Origin: Flavobacteriales bacterium
GTDB taxonomy: Bacteria > Bacteroidota > Bacteroidia > Flavobacteriales_F > PHOS-HE28
Direction: 5' to 3'
Assembly: GCA_016788295.1 (NCBI GenBank)
Contig: JAEUSY010000009.1
Location: forward strand, 1-64,000
Length of the DNA: 64,000 bases
Shown here in pieces: positions 1 through 7,497 of this stretch. Under the pieces are notes generated by a model. It was given only the letters and a program-made list of their open reading frames with translations. It was not told where the DNA came from and made no database searches. A program made the translations under genes and the position numbers. Each line of letters opens with the position of its first letter. The first letter of the stretch is position 1.

Positions 1-1
1 C

Positions 2-439
2 AGCGTGCTCACCATCGGTGGGACAAGCGGCCAAACTCCCCGTGGCCTGTACCTCGATGGTGCCGATGTGATCCTGGCCTCGGGCTATTCCATCGACGTG
101 GTGGACCTTGATCCCGGAACGGAGGTGTTGAACGATACCGCCCAAAACGCAGCAACGTTCTATGTGCGGCTCCAAGAAGAGATCGTCAATGCAGTGAGTG
201 AGTTCGAGACCACTTCCACCTTCTATCCGAACCCGGTACACAGCGGCCAAGCCTTGTTCACCGGACTTGGTCGGGGTCATGTCCGTCTTCTCGATGCTTC
301 CGGCCGCGTTCGTACGGACCTCGGCATCCTCACCGGTGATCGACCGATCGCGGTGGATCTTCCAGATGGCGTCTACCTGCTGGAGTGGAATGATGGGCGT
401 ATGCAGGTCGTGCGGCGGTTCGTGGTGGAAGAACGATAG
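2..439 (+). CDS. T9SS type A sorting domain protein, C-terminal part (5' end outside window)
   Basis: This is the last ~145 residues of a secreted protein whose start lies left of the window, because the frame is open up to base 2. The C-terminal ~75 residues contain FYPNPVHSG, then a short beta-sandwich with LLDASGRV and a final DGVYLLEW...RFVVEE, which is the usual form of the T9SS type A sorting domain. In this family the domain targets the protein through the outer membrane and is removed. The part before it (GLYLDGADVILASGYSIDVVDL) looks like the end of a beta-propeller or repeat domain, but too little is present to name the function. The next 40 bases lead into a dispersed repeat. Confidence 0.8.
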   Translation, partial: SVLTIGGTSGQTPRGLYLDGADVILASGYSIDVVDLDPGTEVLNDTAQNAATFYVRLQEEIVNAVSEFETTSTFYPNPVHSGQALFTGLGRGHVRLLDASGRVRTDLGILTGDRPIAVDLPDGVYLLEWNDGRMQVVRRFVVEER

Positions 440-480
440 GGCGAACCAAGCGTGTGTCCAGCTCGAGCCCGGTCATGCCG

Positions 481-690
481 CTGCGCTGCGCGTAGCCGTG
501 CCTTCGGCAGGTAAACCTGCGGCTGCGCGCAACAAAGTAGGCTAATGATTGCCTGTGGCTGTGCACCATAAATGACTGCGCAAGGGTAGCCACAGGCCTG
601 CCTGCCGAAGGCATGGCTACCATGTTCCTGTTCTCGGTGAGCGTAGCCGCAGGCTACGCTCAGAGCACGGCTACGCTACGCGCAGTTGGG
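481..690. repeat. dispersed inverted-repeat element, copy R1
   Basis: This copy fills most of the 394-base gene-free gap 440-833. It is built of short inverted segments: gccttcggcaggtaaacctgc, gtagccacaggcctgcctgccgaaggcatggctac, and gcgtagccgcaggctacgc. It ends with cggctacgctacgcgcag. The block from gtagccacag (587) to cgcgcag (685) recurs with few changes at 2540-2640 and, shortened, at 6615-6695. I see no reading frame with gene-like content. The remaining 691-833 holds nothing I can name apart from the upstream region of the next gene. Confidence 0.75.
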
Positions 691-833
691 TAACTGCGCA
701 AGCAAGCGGACACACATCCCCTTCCAGTGCACATAACGACCACTGGCTAGGTCTCATCCACCGAACCCTCATCGACCAGTGCGATCGCCTTGATGTGCAC
801 CTAGCTTCGGTAGGAACTTAAACCACTGAGATC

Positions 834-2318
834 ATGAAACATGCACTACTCCTACTTGCCTTGTTGAGCAGCTTGCATCTATGGGCGCAATTCCTGCCGG
901 ATGTGAGCTTCGGCGATCAAGGACGCGTACCACTAGATGGGTCGTTCACGAGTGCTTACCATCGGGTTGCACGCAGCCACGACGGTAGCTTCTTCGTGAA
1001 AATGAACATCCATCTAACGGCATCCTACGTAGTCCACCTCCTTGCCGACGGAACACCCAACCCCGACTTCGGCATCGATGGCCGGGTACAGTTCAACGAT
1101 GTCTATTTGGAGGACATCGCGGTGCAGGCCGATGGAAAACTCTTGCTGTGTGGGTCTCGAGCCAATGCCATACCAAGAGGTTTCGTATTACGGCTGGATC
1201 ACGACGGCATCCCCGATGACTCCTTTGGCGAGAACGGGTTCTTTCAGGCAGAGGGCCTGGACAACGTGGGGCGGATGACTGTGACCGATGATGGAAAGAT
1301 CCTTGCATCAGGTAACGCACTTGCGGGCCTAACTCCAGAAGAGGGGGGCATACAAACCATCCGTCTATTACTCGATGGCTCTCTTGATCCAACATACACG
1401 AATAACTTGCTGACCACACCCTGTATACCAGGCCTATGGTGGCCCATGGTGGACGGCTCCATCCTGGCCACCACACAGGTCGTGAACGAACCCCAAGTTC
1501 GGCATCTGATCAGGATCGATGCGGATGGCTTGGTCGACGACACCTTCAACAACGGCCTGGGTTACTACCCTGCACCCTATCAATGGCCTTACGCCATCTT
1601 CGATGTCGCCCTGGATGCACAAGGCCGGATACTCGCACTCCTCTTCACTCCCGGTAAGCGCGTCATTATCCGCCTGCTGAGCTCGGGTGTCCCGGATATC
1701 ACATTCGGCCTCAACGGCATAGCCGAGACCATGATCACGCACCAACCGGCCTACGACCCGACCGGCAAATTGATCGACGTCGATCCGGAGGGCCGAATAG
1801 TGGTGGCCTATCGAATGACCGATGATCAAGATCAGTACCACGTGCTCTTAACACGGTACGGATCCAATGGAATGGTGGAACCGGCTTTCGGGGCAGCCGG
1901 AAGTCAACTCGTGACACCATCGCTCCTATCGTACGGTTCGGGGCTCACATGGATCATTGCCGACGGTGCTGATCGGATCAAGCTCCTTTATGCTCAGGAG
2001 GATGCACTGGACCCCGACTTGGACTGGATGTTCCTCGGACTCTCCGGCACAGGTATCGGCGTGAACGAGACCCTTGCGGGACCGCCCTTCCAGCTGTACC
2101 CCAACCCAACGGCCGATCGCATCACCATCGTTCCCGAGGATGGGTTTATCGAGCACATCGAGCTTCACGATGCCTACGGCCGGAACATCCGGCAAGAACG
2201 CGGGTTCGCACAAGGCCCCATCAGCCTTGATGTGGCCGACCTAGCACCCGGCTGTTATGCGGTAACCGTGGTGGACAAGGGTCAGCGTAGCACCACACGG
2301 ACGCTCCTGAAGGAATGA
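834..2318 (+). CDS. secreted delta-60 repeat (beta-propeller) protein with T9SS type A sorting domain
   Basis: The 494-residue protein starts with a signal peptide (MKHALLLLALLSSLHLWAQ, cleavage near residue 19). Residues ~20-400 carry repeated units of ~50 residues ending in the delta-60 pattern, such as LPDVSFGDQGRV, PNPDFGIDGRV, PDDSFGENG and PDITFGLNG, which in this family (DUF5122) form a beta-propeller. The last ~75 residues, beginning FQLYPNPTADRITI and ending GCYAVTVVDKGQRS...LLKE, are a T9SS type A sorting domain. It is therefore expected on the cell surface or in the medium; a substrate cannot be read. It is monocistronic, followed by a hairpin terminator at 2345. Confidence 0.85.
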   Translation: MKHALLLLALLSSLHLWAQFLPDVSFGDQGRVPLDGSFTSAYHRVARSHDGSFFVKMNIHLTASYVVHLLADGTPNPDFGIDGRVQFNDVYLEDIAVQADGKLLLCGSRANAIPRGFVLRLDHDGIPDDSFGENGFFQAEGLDNVGRMTVTDDGKILASGNALAGLTPEEGGIQTIRLLLDGSLDPTYTNNLLTTPCIPGLWWPMVDGSILATTQVVNEPQVRHLIRIDADGLVDDTFNNGLGYYPAPYQWPYAIFDVALDAQGRILALLFTPGKRVIIRLLSSGVPDITFGLNGIAETMITHQPAYDPTGKLIDVDPEGRIVVAYRMTDDQDQYHVLLTRYGSNGMVEPAFGAAGSQLVTPSLLSYGSGLTWIIADGADRIKLLYAQEDALDPDLDWMFLGLSGTGIGVNETLAGPPFQLYPNPTADRITIVPEDGFIEHIELHDAYGRNIRQERGFAQGPISLDVADLAPGCYAVTVVDKGQRSTTRTLLKE

Positions 2319-2344
2319 CCGAAGCGGTCCGTCTTCTTTGCTCA

Positions 2345-2378
2345 GCGCGCCGGAGGCACACCCGGCGCGCTTCTTTTT
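2345..2378 (+). terminator. rho-independent terminator
   Basis: A perfect 9-bp GC-rich stem (gcgcgccgg / ccggcgcgc) with an 8-base loop is followed by ttcttttt. It lies 26 bases after the stop of the delta-60 repeat gene and points in its direction. Confidence 0.8.
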
Positions 2379-2427
2379 CCAGACTTGACCAGCCACTGGC
2401 CTGTGCCACACGCCTGTGAGTGGCCGT

Positions 2428-2646
2428 GTAGCTACGCAAACAGCGTAGGCCCTGCTCTGTGCGTCCACCGTACGGCGGACGCGCAACAACGTAGGCCCTT
2501 CGTAGCCTTTGGCTACGCACCATGTTAGTGGGTGCAAGGGTAGCCACAGACCTGCTTGCCGAAGGCATCGCTACCATGTTCCTGTTCTCGTCGAGCGTAG
2601 CCGCAGGCTACGCTCAGATGCGCGGCCACGCTACGCGCAGTTGGGG
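2428..2646. repeat. dispersed inverted-repeat element, copy R2
   Basis: This is the longest copy and occupies most of the gap 2379-2687. Its left module (about 2448-2510, with gcgtccaccgtacggcgga and acaacgtaggccctt) is shared with R3 at 4328-4390. Its right module (2540-2640, from gtagccacag through agcgtagccgcaggctacgct to cgctacgcgcag) is shared with R1. The internal stretch agcgtagcc-gca-ggctacgct is a perfect 9-bp hairpin. Confidence 0.75.
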
Positions 2647-2676
2647 GGCCGTGCAATGAAGGCAAACTGGATCGTT

Positions 2677-2684
2677 TACATTCG
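2677..2684 (+). promoter_or_regulatory. Bacteroidota-type -7 box TACATTCG directly before the ATG at 2688
   Basis: The octamer fits TAnnTTTG with one change (T to C at position 7). Only three bases (aac) separate it from the start codon, so a transcript starting at the usual distance would begin at or within the start codon. No TTTG is seen at the -33 position. Confidence 0.4.
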
Positions 2685-2687
2685 AAC

Positions 2688-3323
2688 ATGTTTAAGCCTT
2701 GCTTCGTCTTATTCATCACAGGGCTCCTTCTTCAAGGTTGCTCGCATGAACGTGAAATGCTGTGGTGGGAAATGATGGAAGCACGTGGCGAATTCAAGCG
2801 TGTCAATGAGTTAACCCAGGTCACGGATTCAGCGAAGACGGCGGCCGACATTACTGTCGCTGCACTTTCTGATTCATCGATCACCCACATTGAACAACTA
2901 GAGTCGGTGTTGTTCGCTTCGGTCGGGTTAGTGGATAAGCGGAGCGACGCTCAGCTCGATCCAGGAACGGATGAATACTATGACCAGTCACTGTTGAGCG
3001 ACACGCTGATCGGAAAAGAGCCAGGCAGACCAACACAGCACAAGAATTCTGCCGAGGCGTTGCGCGTTTTTCTCGATGGACATAAGCGTGCAGTGGAACA
3101 AGTCGCTGGAATGACACCAGGTGAGTTGGACATGTTCCTCTTCACAGGAATTGATCTGATAGACTATTCCGGCACGGTCAACCATTGGGCCAACGTCCAT
3201 TTCTACCATGTTCCTCTCGCCACAGCTATCGAGCGGCTTACACGGATGAAGATCGCAGTGCGCTTGATGCAGCATCATGCGACAGAACACTATCAGATCA
3301 CAGAGCGCACTGACAGCTTATGA
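2688..3323 (+). CDS. small lipoprotein with possible GldM N-terminal-like region
   Basis: The 211-residue protein begins MFKPCFVLFITGLLLQGCSH, a lipoprotein signal with lipobox LLQGC (Cys18), so it is expected to be membrane-anchored in the periplasm or outer membrane. The mature part is mostly helical. A stretch near residues 160-205 (VHFYHVPLATAIERLTRMK) resembles the GldM/PorM N-terminal region, which has a similar FYNVP...LTKL pattern before a helix; this is my inference from the pattern only. Full GldM is over 500 residues, so this would be a partial paralogue. Base composition is less GC-rich than the neighbours, and it lies between repeat copies R2 and R3, consistent with an acquired gene. 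Confidence 0.7.
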   Translation: MFKPCFVLFITGLLLQGCSHEREMLWWEMMEARGEFKRVNELTQVTDSAKTAADITVAALSDSSITHIEQLESVLFASVGLVDKRSDAQLDPGTDEYYDQSLLSDTLIGKEPGRPTQHKNSAEALRVFLDGHKRAVEQVAGMTPGELDMFLFTGIDLIDYSGTVNHWANVHFYHVPLATAIERLTRMKIAVRLMQHHATEHYQITERTDSL

Positions 3324-3527
3324 GGCACTCCGTGGCGCTGGGTCCTCTTCGAGAGACCCGGCGCAGGTTTGGGGAAGACCCTGCCGTGGTCTAAAAGACC
3401 CTGCAATGTCCCTAAATTGTTTACTCTGCCCTTGGCCATATGGCCACACTTCCCGATAGGAATTCCACAAACCCATCCTCAAGGATGAAATGGGATTACA
3501 TTTATCGGTACAACCGCACTCATTCCC

Positions 3528-4190
3528 TTGCAGGCCGCTCGCATTGCCTTTGCCGTCATTGTCTCTTGCGCAAGTGTACTCCTGCACTCATGCAAGAAAG
3601 ACCCCCCGATCCCCACGGAGTATCACTTCCGTATTGTTGACCAATACACGAAACAACCTTTGGCCGGGGTGACTGTTACGAAGATCGTGGTCGGCAGAGG
3701 CGTGGAAAGGCAAATAGTCGACACAACGGGTCCTGACGGGGTATTCCAATTCATCCACACCGTGCCGCCCTACAAAGGTGCGGATACACGCTTCCTCTTC
3801 GAACACCCGGACTACTTCTACGAGGCCTATGCAAGGGTGCGTTCGGGTCTTGGAGAACAGCAGGTTGACATCCAGTTGTACGGGCGATCGACCTTGGCGC
3901 TAGTCATCCGCAGGCTGACCCCACTAGTCGGGTGCCCTCCGGAAAGCATGGATCTCTGGTATCAGATCAGTGGAGTAGATCCATGCATTAGTTGCTATAT
4001 GGACCTGGATGCCCCGGATGATAACGAGTTCCACTATCGCTATTTCGAAGTCCCAGCCGTATACCCTAAAACAATACGTTATGGAACACGGCAATCCTCC
4101 GCCTGTACTGACCTGTTGATCGGACCAACCGTCACACAGGTGGTCCTTACAGGACATTTCGATACAACGTACTTCGCGATCGATTACTGA
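3528..4190 (+). CDS. lipoprotein with carboxypeptidase-regulatory-like domain
   Basis: The 220-residue protein has a short hydrophobic leader ending LLHSCKK (lipobox, Cys22). Residues ~30-105 (EYHFRIVDQYTKQPLAGVTVTKI...DTTGPDGVFQF) match the carboxypeptidase-regulatory-like / Ig-like fold common in Bacteroidota surface proteins, typically a binding or structural module. The rest is not recognised. The start is uncertain: no ATG fits the frame before the signal peptide; the TTG at 3528 is the best candidate and the frame is open only to 3489. It stands alone between two unrelated lipoprotein-like genes. Confidence 0.7.
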   Translation: MQAARIAFAVIVSCASVLLHSCKKDPPIPTEYHFRIVDQYTKQPLAGVTVTKIVVGRGVERQIVDTTGPDGVFQFIHTVPPYKGADTRFLFEHPDYFYEAYARVRSGLGEQQVDIQLYGRSTLALVIRRLTPLVGCPPESMDLWYQISGVDPCISCYMDLDAPDDNEFHYRYFEVPAVYPKTIRYGTRQSSACTDLLIGPTVTQVVLTGHFDTTYFAIDY

Positions 4191-4276
4191 CCGACGAATG
4201 GCGCAACCCATGAGCTCTTCAGGCTCTAAATGCACCTACGATGCGCTGGAAGAATGACGCCCGATAGAGAAATCTG

Positions 4277-4436
4277 CTCTGCGCGCAGCCGCGCCTGAGG
4301 CAGGTAAACCTGCGGCTACGTTTCTCGATGTAGGCCCTGATCTGCGCGTCCACCGTACGGCGGAAGCGCAACAACGTAGGCCCTCCGTAGCCATGCCTTC
4401 GGCCGGCAGGCCTGTGGCTGCGCGCCATGTTAGTGT
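4277..4436. repeat. dispersed inverted-repeat element, copy R3
   Basis: This copy fills most of the gap 4191-4449. It shares the module with gcgtccaccgtacggcgga and acaacgtaggccct with R2, and the caggtaaacctgcggct segment with R1. It lacks the long right-hand module of R1 and R2. The end with cgcgccatgttagtg also occurs in R2 (acgcaccatgttagtg at 2515-2530), so the family seems to have separately shuffled modules. Confidence 0.7.
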
Positions 4437-4449
4437 GCGCACTGTAGAT

Positions 4450-5085
4450 TCATGCCCCTGCAGCCAGCGCTTGAAGGGTCAACTCCTGAAGTTCGCCGAT
4501 CAGCCATTTCCGCTCCTCTTCCCGCAACTCTGCACCAAAGGTGATGGTGGTGCCCTCCTTGAAAAAGAGGCCGACCCCATACACCGGCTGATAGTTGCGA
4601 TGATAGGCCGTGTTCTCAGCGATACGCATCAGCTGCCTTGTGCTGCCCTTTCTGGTGCGCACGAAACCAAAGGCCATCCAAGTCACCGAAATGGTCCCGC
4701 CCACCACGACGCTGATGTTGGTGAAGCTAGGCACCATCATGGCCGCTCCGATCGCGGGGAAAAGAAGGACGATGAACGTGGATATCGTGTCCCTGCCACC
4801 GACCAAGCCAGCGATGAAGGACCACAGACCGAAAGCCACGAAAATCAACGGGAATAACATACCCGCATTCATACCCCGCGCCGGTATCCACACGCTGCGC
4901 TGCTGCTGATCAATGACCACCTTGGTATCGAGCGGCTTTTTCGAGCGGCGTATCTCCTCATCTGTTCGAAGATGAGCAGCGAGGCGGAAGTACTCATCGC
5001 AGCTCGAACACCGCGCCAGCCCTTGCTGCAAAGCAACGTTCTCTTTGCTGATGCCGACACCGCACTTGGGACATTCTAGTCTCAC
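4450..5085 (-). CDS. zinc-ribbon membrane protein of unknown function
   Basis: The 211-residue protein has two CxxC pairs at the N terminus (CPKCG at residues 5-8 and CSSC near 31-34), a standard zinc ribbon. A polar linker follows, then two or three hydrophobic segments (residues ~74-100 and ~102-140) that probably cross the membrane. The C-terminal ~60 residues are soluble, with YGVGLFFKEGTTITFGAELREEERKWLIGEL, a PH-like pattern. The overall design, zinc ribbon plus helices plus PH-like tail, occurs in several uncharacterised bacterial families. I do not recognise a specific function. It converges on the repeat copy R3 and diverges from the PH-domain gene at 5271. Confidence 0.7.
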   Translation of the reverse strand: MRLECPKCGVGISKENVALQQGLARCSSCDEYFRLAAHLRTDEEIRRSKKPLDTKVVIDQQQRSVWIPARGMNAGMLFPLIFVAFGLWSFIAGLVGGRDTISTFIVLLFPAIGAAMMVPSFTNISVVVGGTISVTWMAFGFVRTRKGSTRQLMRIAENTAYHRNYQPVYGVGLFFKEGTTITFGAELREEERKWLIGELQELTLQALAAGA

Positions 5086-5270
5086 ACGGCTAAAATAGTC
5101 GGTCCGACCGATGCGGTGTTGGTTTGGAAAAAGCGATCCGTGACAGTACAGTACTGGCCCAAGAAATGATATGCATTTTCGAGGCGCCGGGTCTCCGCCA
5201 TTCGGTGGAAGACCATACGCAGGTTTGAATGGATTTCAGTTACCTTGGTGACACAATGAACACATGAACG

Positions 5271-5756
5271 ATGGGCTTATTCAATGCACTACTGGGAAAT
5301 GCAGGATCAGTGGAACCTGCCAGCCTTCAAAAAGAATTCGGACAACTTTTCCTTCAAGGAGAAGAGGTGGAGATAGGCTTCAAGCTTGTGCGCGATGTTT
5401 TCATCTTCACGAACGTTAGACTCATACTGGTGGACGTCCAAGGTTTAACCGGAAAGAAGGTCGAGTATCTCAGCCTTCCCTATAAGAGTATCTCCCGCTT
5501 CAGCATTGAAACCGCAGGCACCTTCGACCTCGATGCCGAGTTGAAGATCTGGGTATCCAGTGAGGCCGCCCCTAGCGTTCAGAAGAAATTCAATCGCTCA
5601 GTCAATATCTACGACCTCCAGCGGACACTTGCCTATCATGTCCTCAGCATCGGTGGTCCATCAAAGGGGTTCGTAGTTCCCTCTGCATCAAGCGCAGCAG
5701 CCCCTACTCCACCTCCGGCCCAGAGTGATCAAGTCAATGACATACCGATGCGCTGA
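5271..5756 (+). CDS. PH domain-containing protein (bPH_1 / YvbH type)
   Basis: The 161-residue protein carries one bacterial pleckstrin-homology domain over residues ~15-125. The pattern LFLQGEEVEIGFKLVRDVFIFTNVRLILVDVQG, then KVEYLSLPYKSISRFSIETAGTFDLDAELKIW, is typical of the bPH_1 family, which forms cytoplasmic oligomeric rings; function is not known for most members. The C-terminal ~35 residues are low-complexity (Ala, Pro, Ser) and probably disordered. The ATG at 5271 was chosen because the domain follows at once. It may belong with the zinc-ribbon gene diverging at 5085. Confidence 0.8.
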   Translation: MGLFNALLGNAGSVEPASLQKEFGQLFLQGEEVEIGFKLVRDVFIFTNVRLILVDVQGLTGKKVEYLSLPYKSISRFSIETAGTFDLDAELKIWVSSEAAPSVQKKFNRSVNIYDLQRTLAYHVLSIGGPSKGFVVPSASSAAAPTPPPAQSDQVNDIPMR

Positions 5757-5836
5757 CGTTGCTATGCAAGAGTTAGCTCCAGATAGGGTGGTCCAGCCCG
5801 GAATTCCTCATCTTTACCTGTACATACCACCATACC

Positions 5837-6619
5837 ATGGCTATCCCCAAAAAAGTCGCCGAGCGCCTTATCACCGGACTTAAACGCTATCAACCCATCC
5901 TCGCTTCCGCCAAGCTGCGTGATGTCGGCGAGACCGATACCGTCACCATCATCAAGGACATGCTGGCCGATGTGTTCGGGTACGATAAGTACTTCGAGGT
6001 GACCAGCGAGTATGCCATTCGCGGCACCTATTGCGATCTCGCCATCAAGCTCGATGGCAAGCTCACCACGCTGATCGAGGTGAAGGCGGTCGGTATCGAC
6101 CTCAAAGAACAGCACATCAAACAAGCGGTGGACTATGCTGCCAACCAAGGTGTGGATTGGGTGCTGCTCACTACCGGCTTGCGCTGGTGCGTGTACCATG
6201 TGCATTTCACCAAGCCCATCCAGCACGAGCTGGTGGTGGACCTCGACTTCACCAAGATCGATGTCCGTTCCGAAAGCGACCTCGACCACCTCTACCTCTG
6301 GTGCAAGGAAGGCTGGCAACGATCCGCCTTGGGCGACTACCACGCCCAGAAACAAGCGCTCAGCCGATTCTACCTCGGCGCGGTGGTGCTGAGCGATGCC
6401 TGCCTGGAGACCATCCGCCGCGAGTTGCGCCGTGTATCACCCGACATCAAGATCACGACCGAACAGATAAAGACCTCGTTGACCAACGAAGTGCTGAAAC
6501 GCGAAGTAGTGGAAGGGGAAAAGGCAGAAGAAGCGCGCAAGGTGATCGCCAAGGCTGCGAATAAGCCGTTGCGGTCAACAGCGAGTAAGGAAGTGGCGGA
6601 AGGAGAGCCGCAAGGGTAG
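5837..6619 (+). CDS. type I restriction enzyme R protein N-terminal domain (HSDR_N) protein
   Basis: The 260-residue protein has an HSDR_N-type PD-(D/E)xK nuclease fold in residues ~25-135: the segment RGTYCDLAIKLDGKLTTLIEVKAV supplies the Asp and the E-V-K of the metal-binding core, and GVDWVLLTTGLRWCVYHV is the conserved strand after it. Proteins with this domain alone are common and are not part of a restriction system; here no hsdM, hsdS or helicase is near. The last ~60 residues are charged and helical. The stop codon TAG (6617-6619) lies inside repeat copy R4, so the repeat has supplied the C terminus and the original end may be lost. Confidence 0.8.
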   Translation: MAIPKKVAERLITGLKRYQPILASAKLRDVGETDTVTIIKDMLADVFGYDKYFEVTSEYAIRGTYCDLAIKLDGKLTTLIEVKAVGIDLKEQHIKQAVDYAANQGVDWVLLTTGLRWCVYHVHFTKPIQHELVVDLDFTKIDVRSESDLDHLYLWCKEGWQRSALGDYHAQKQALSRFYLGAVVLSDACLETIRRELRRVSPDIKITTEQIKTSLTNEVLKREVVEGEKAEEARKVIAKAANKPLRSTASKEVAEGEPQG

Positions 6620-6700
6620 CCACAGGCTACCATGTATCAGTTCTTGGCGAACGTAGCTGCAGGCTACGCTCAGAGCACGGCTACGCTACGCGCAGATGGG
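6611..6700. repeat. dispersed inverted-repeat element, copy R4 (short)
   Basis: This copy has the same right-hand module as R1 and R2, with the central part shortened: agggtagccacag-gctaccatgt, then cgtagctgcaggctacgctcagagcacggctacgctacgcgcag. The last 40 bases are nearly identical to those of R1 (645-685). It overlaps the 3' end of the HSDR_N gene. Confidence 0.75.
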
Positions 6701-6701
6701 G

Positions 6702-6899
6702 CTACCTCACCTCCTGTCTTGCGTGCACAATGGCCTCCTTCGTGGTCATCACCTTAAAGTGAGCATGCCCGCCCTCCTCCACCTTGATTGACCCTTCAGG
6801 GACGATGAAGTAGTGGATTCCTCTTACACCTGCATTTATAGTGGGGTCGGGATCTTCCTTCTTCATCGCCTCATGAAACGGCGGTGTTACCAACACCAT
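6702..6899 (-). CDS. small hypothetical protein, possibly a fragment
   Basis: This frame encodes 65 residues (MVLVTPPFHEAMKKEDPDP...HARQEVR) with protein-like composition, but no family is recognised. Its stop codon lies right at the edge of repeat copy R4, so the original C terminus may have been cut by the repeat. The bases upstream (6900-7022) show no clear continuation. Confidence 0.35.
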   Translation of the reverse strand: MVLVTPPFHEAMKKEDPDPTINAGVRGIHYFIVPEGSIKVEEGGHAHFKVMTTKEAIVHARQEVR

Positions 6900-7045
6900 A
6901 TGGTCCTCAGAACTTTTTCAGTCATTCCACTTCTCGTAGACCATAGCTCGTGCACTATTGTATTCCATACCGATAAAGGTATCCCAATGTTATCTGGTCG
7001 CAAAATCTATTTTACGTAGGTTTTGAACAGAGCGAGCGTGTTGTG

Positions 7046-7053
7046 TAACTTCG
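7046..7053 (+). promoter_or_regulatory. promoter: TTTG (7022-7025), 20 bases, TAACTTCG
   Basis: The box TAACTTCG fits TAnnTTTG with one change, and TTTG at 7022-7025 sits 20 bases upstream, the arrangement described for Bacteroides -33/-7 promoters. The ATG at 7059 follows after only five bases. Confidence 0.5.
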
Positions 7054-7058
7054 ATTCC

Positions 7059-7325
7059 ATGAATCAAAATGATTTTGCAGAAATCCTCCTCACCACAACG
7101 ATAATTGCCATCCTGTTCGCTGCAGGAAGGATCATCTACATCAAGTTTTTCGCAAGTCCGGTGTCTGACTTTACAGCTCATGCAGATGACCTAGGGGAAG
7201 ACAGTCCAGTCATCGAGGCGCTGCTCAAGATGCGCGAACGCTATTTGCAAGAGGGCAACCATGCCAAGGCTCTAGAGTATTCGGCCAAAGCGCTGAAGCG
7301 ATGCCCAGAGAGCGACCGTATATGA
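7059..7325 (+). CDS. small membrane-anchored protein of unknown function
   Basis: The 88-residue protein has one N-terminal transmembrane helix (EILLTTTIIAILFAAGRIIYI, residues ~8-28). A short cytoplasmic or periplasmic part follows, ending with two helices resembling a single TPR unit (ALLKMRERYLQEGNHAKALEYSAKALKRCPES). The frame extends up to a TTG at 7023, but the promoter box at 7046 makes the ATG at 7059 the likely start. No family is recognised. The following 172 bases (7326-7497) hold nothing I can identify. Confidence 0.6.
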   Translation: MNQNDFAEILLTTTIIAILFAAGRIIYIKFFASPVSDFTAHADDLGEDSPVIEALLKMRERYLQEGNHAKALEYSAKALKRCPESDRI

Positions 7326-7497
7326 CACCTCCATAGGCTTGATCAAGAGAATTCCATTGAGGAATAGTTGGCGCCTTAGCATAAGCTTGTTTCAGTCCTC
7401 GTATTGCCTGCGGTTACCTTACAGCCTGTCAGCTGCATTTGTAGCCGCACTCCATACTCAGAGTTCAGTCTCCATGTGCACATTCGGCATGTGTATC

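Noticed and set aside
5837-6619. Type I restriction-modification system
   Set aside because: Only an HSDR_N domain is present; no methylase, specificity or helicase gene is near, and such single-domain proteins are common.
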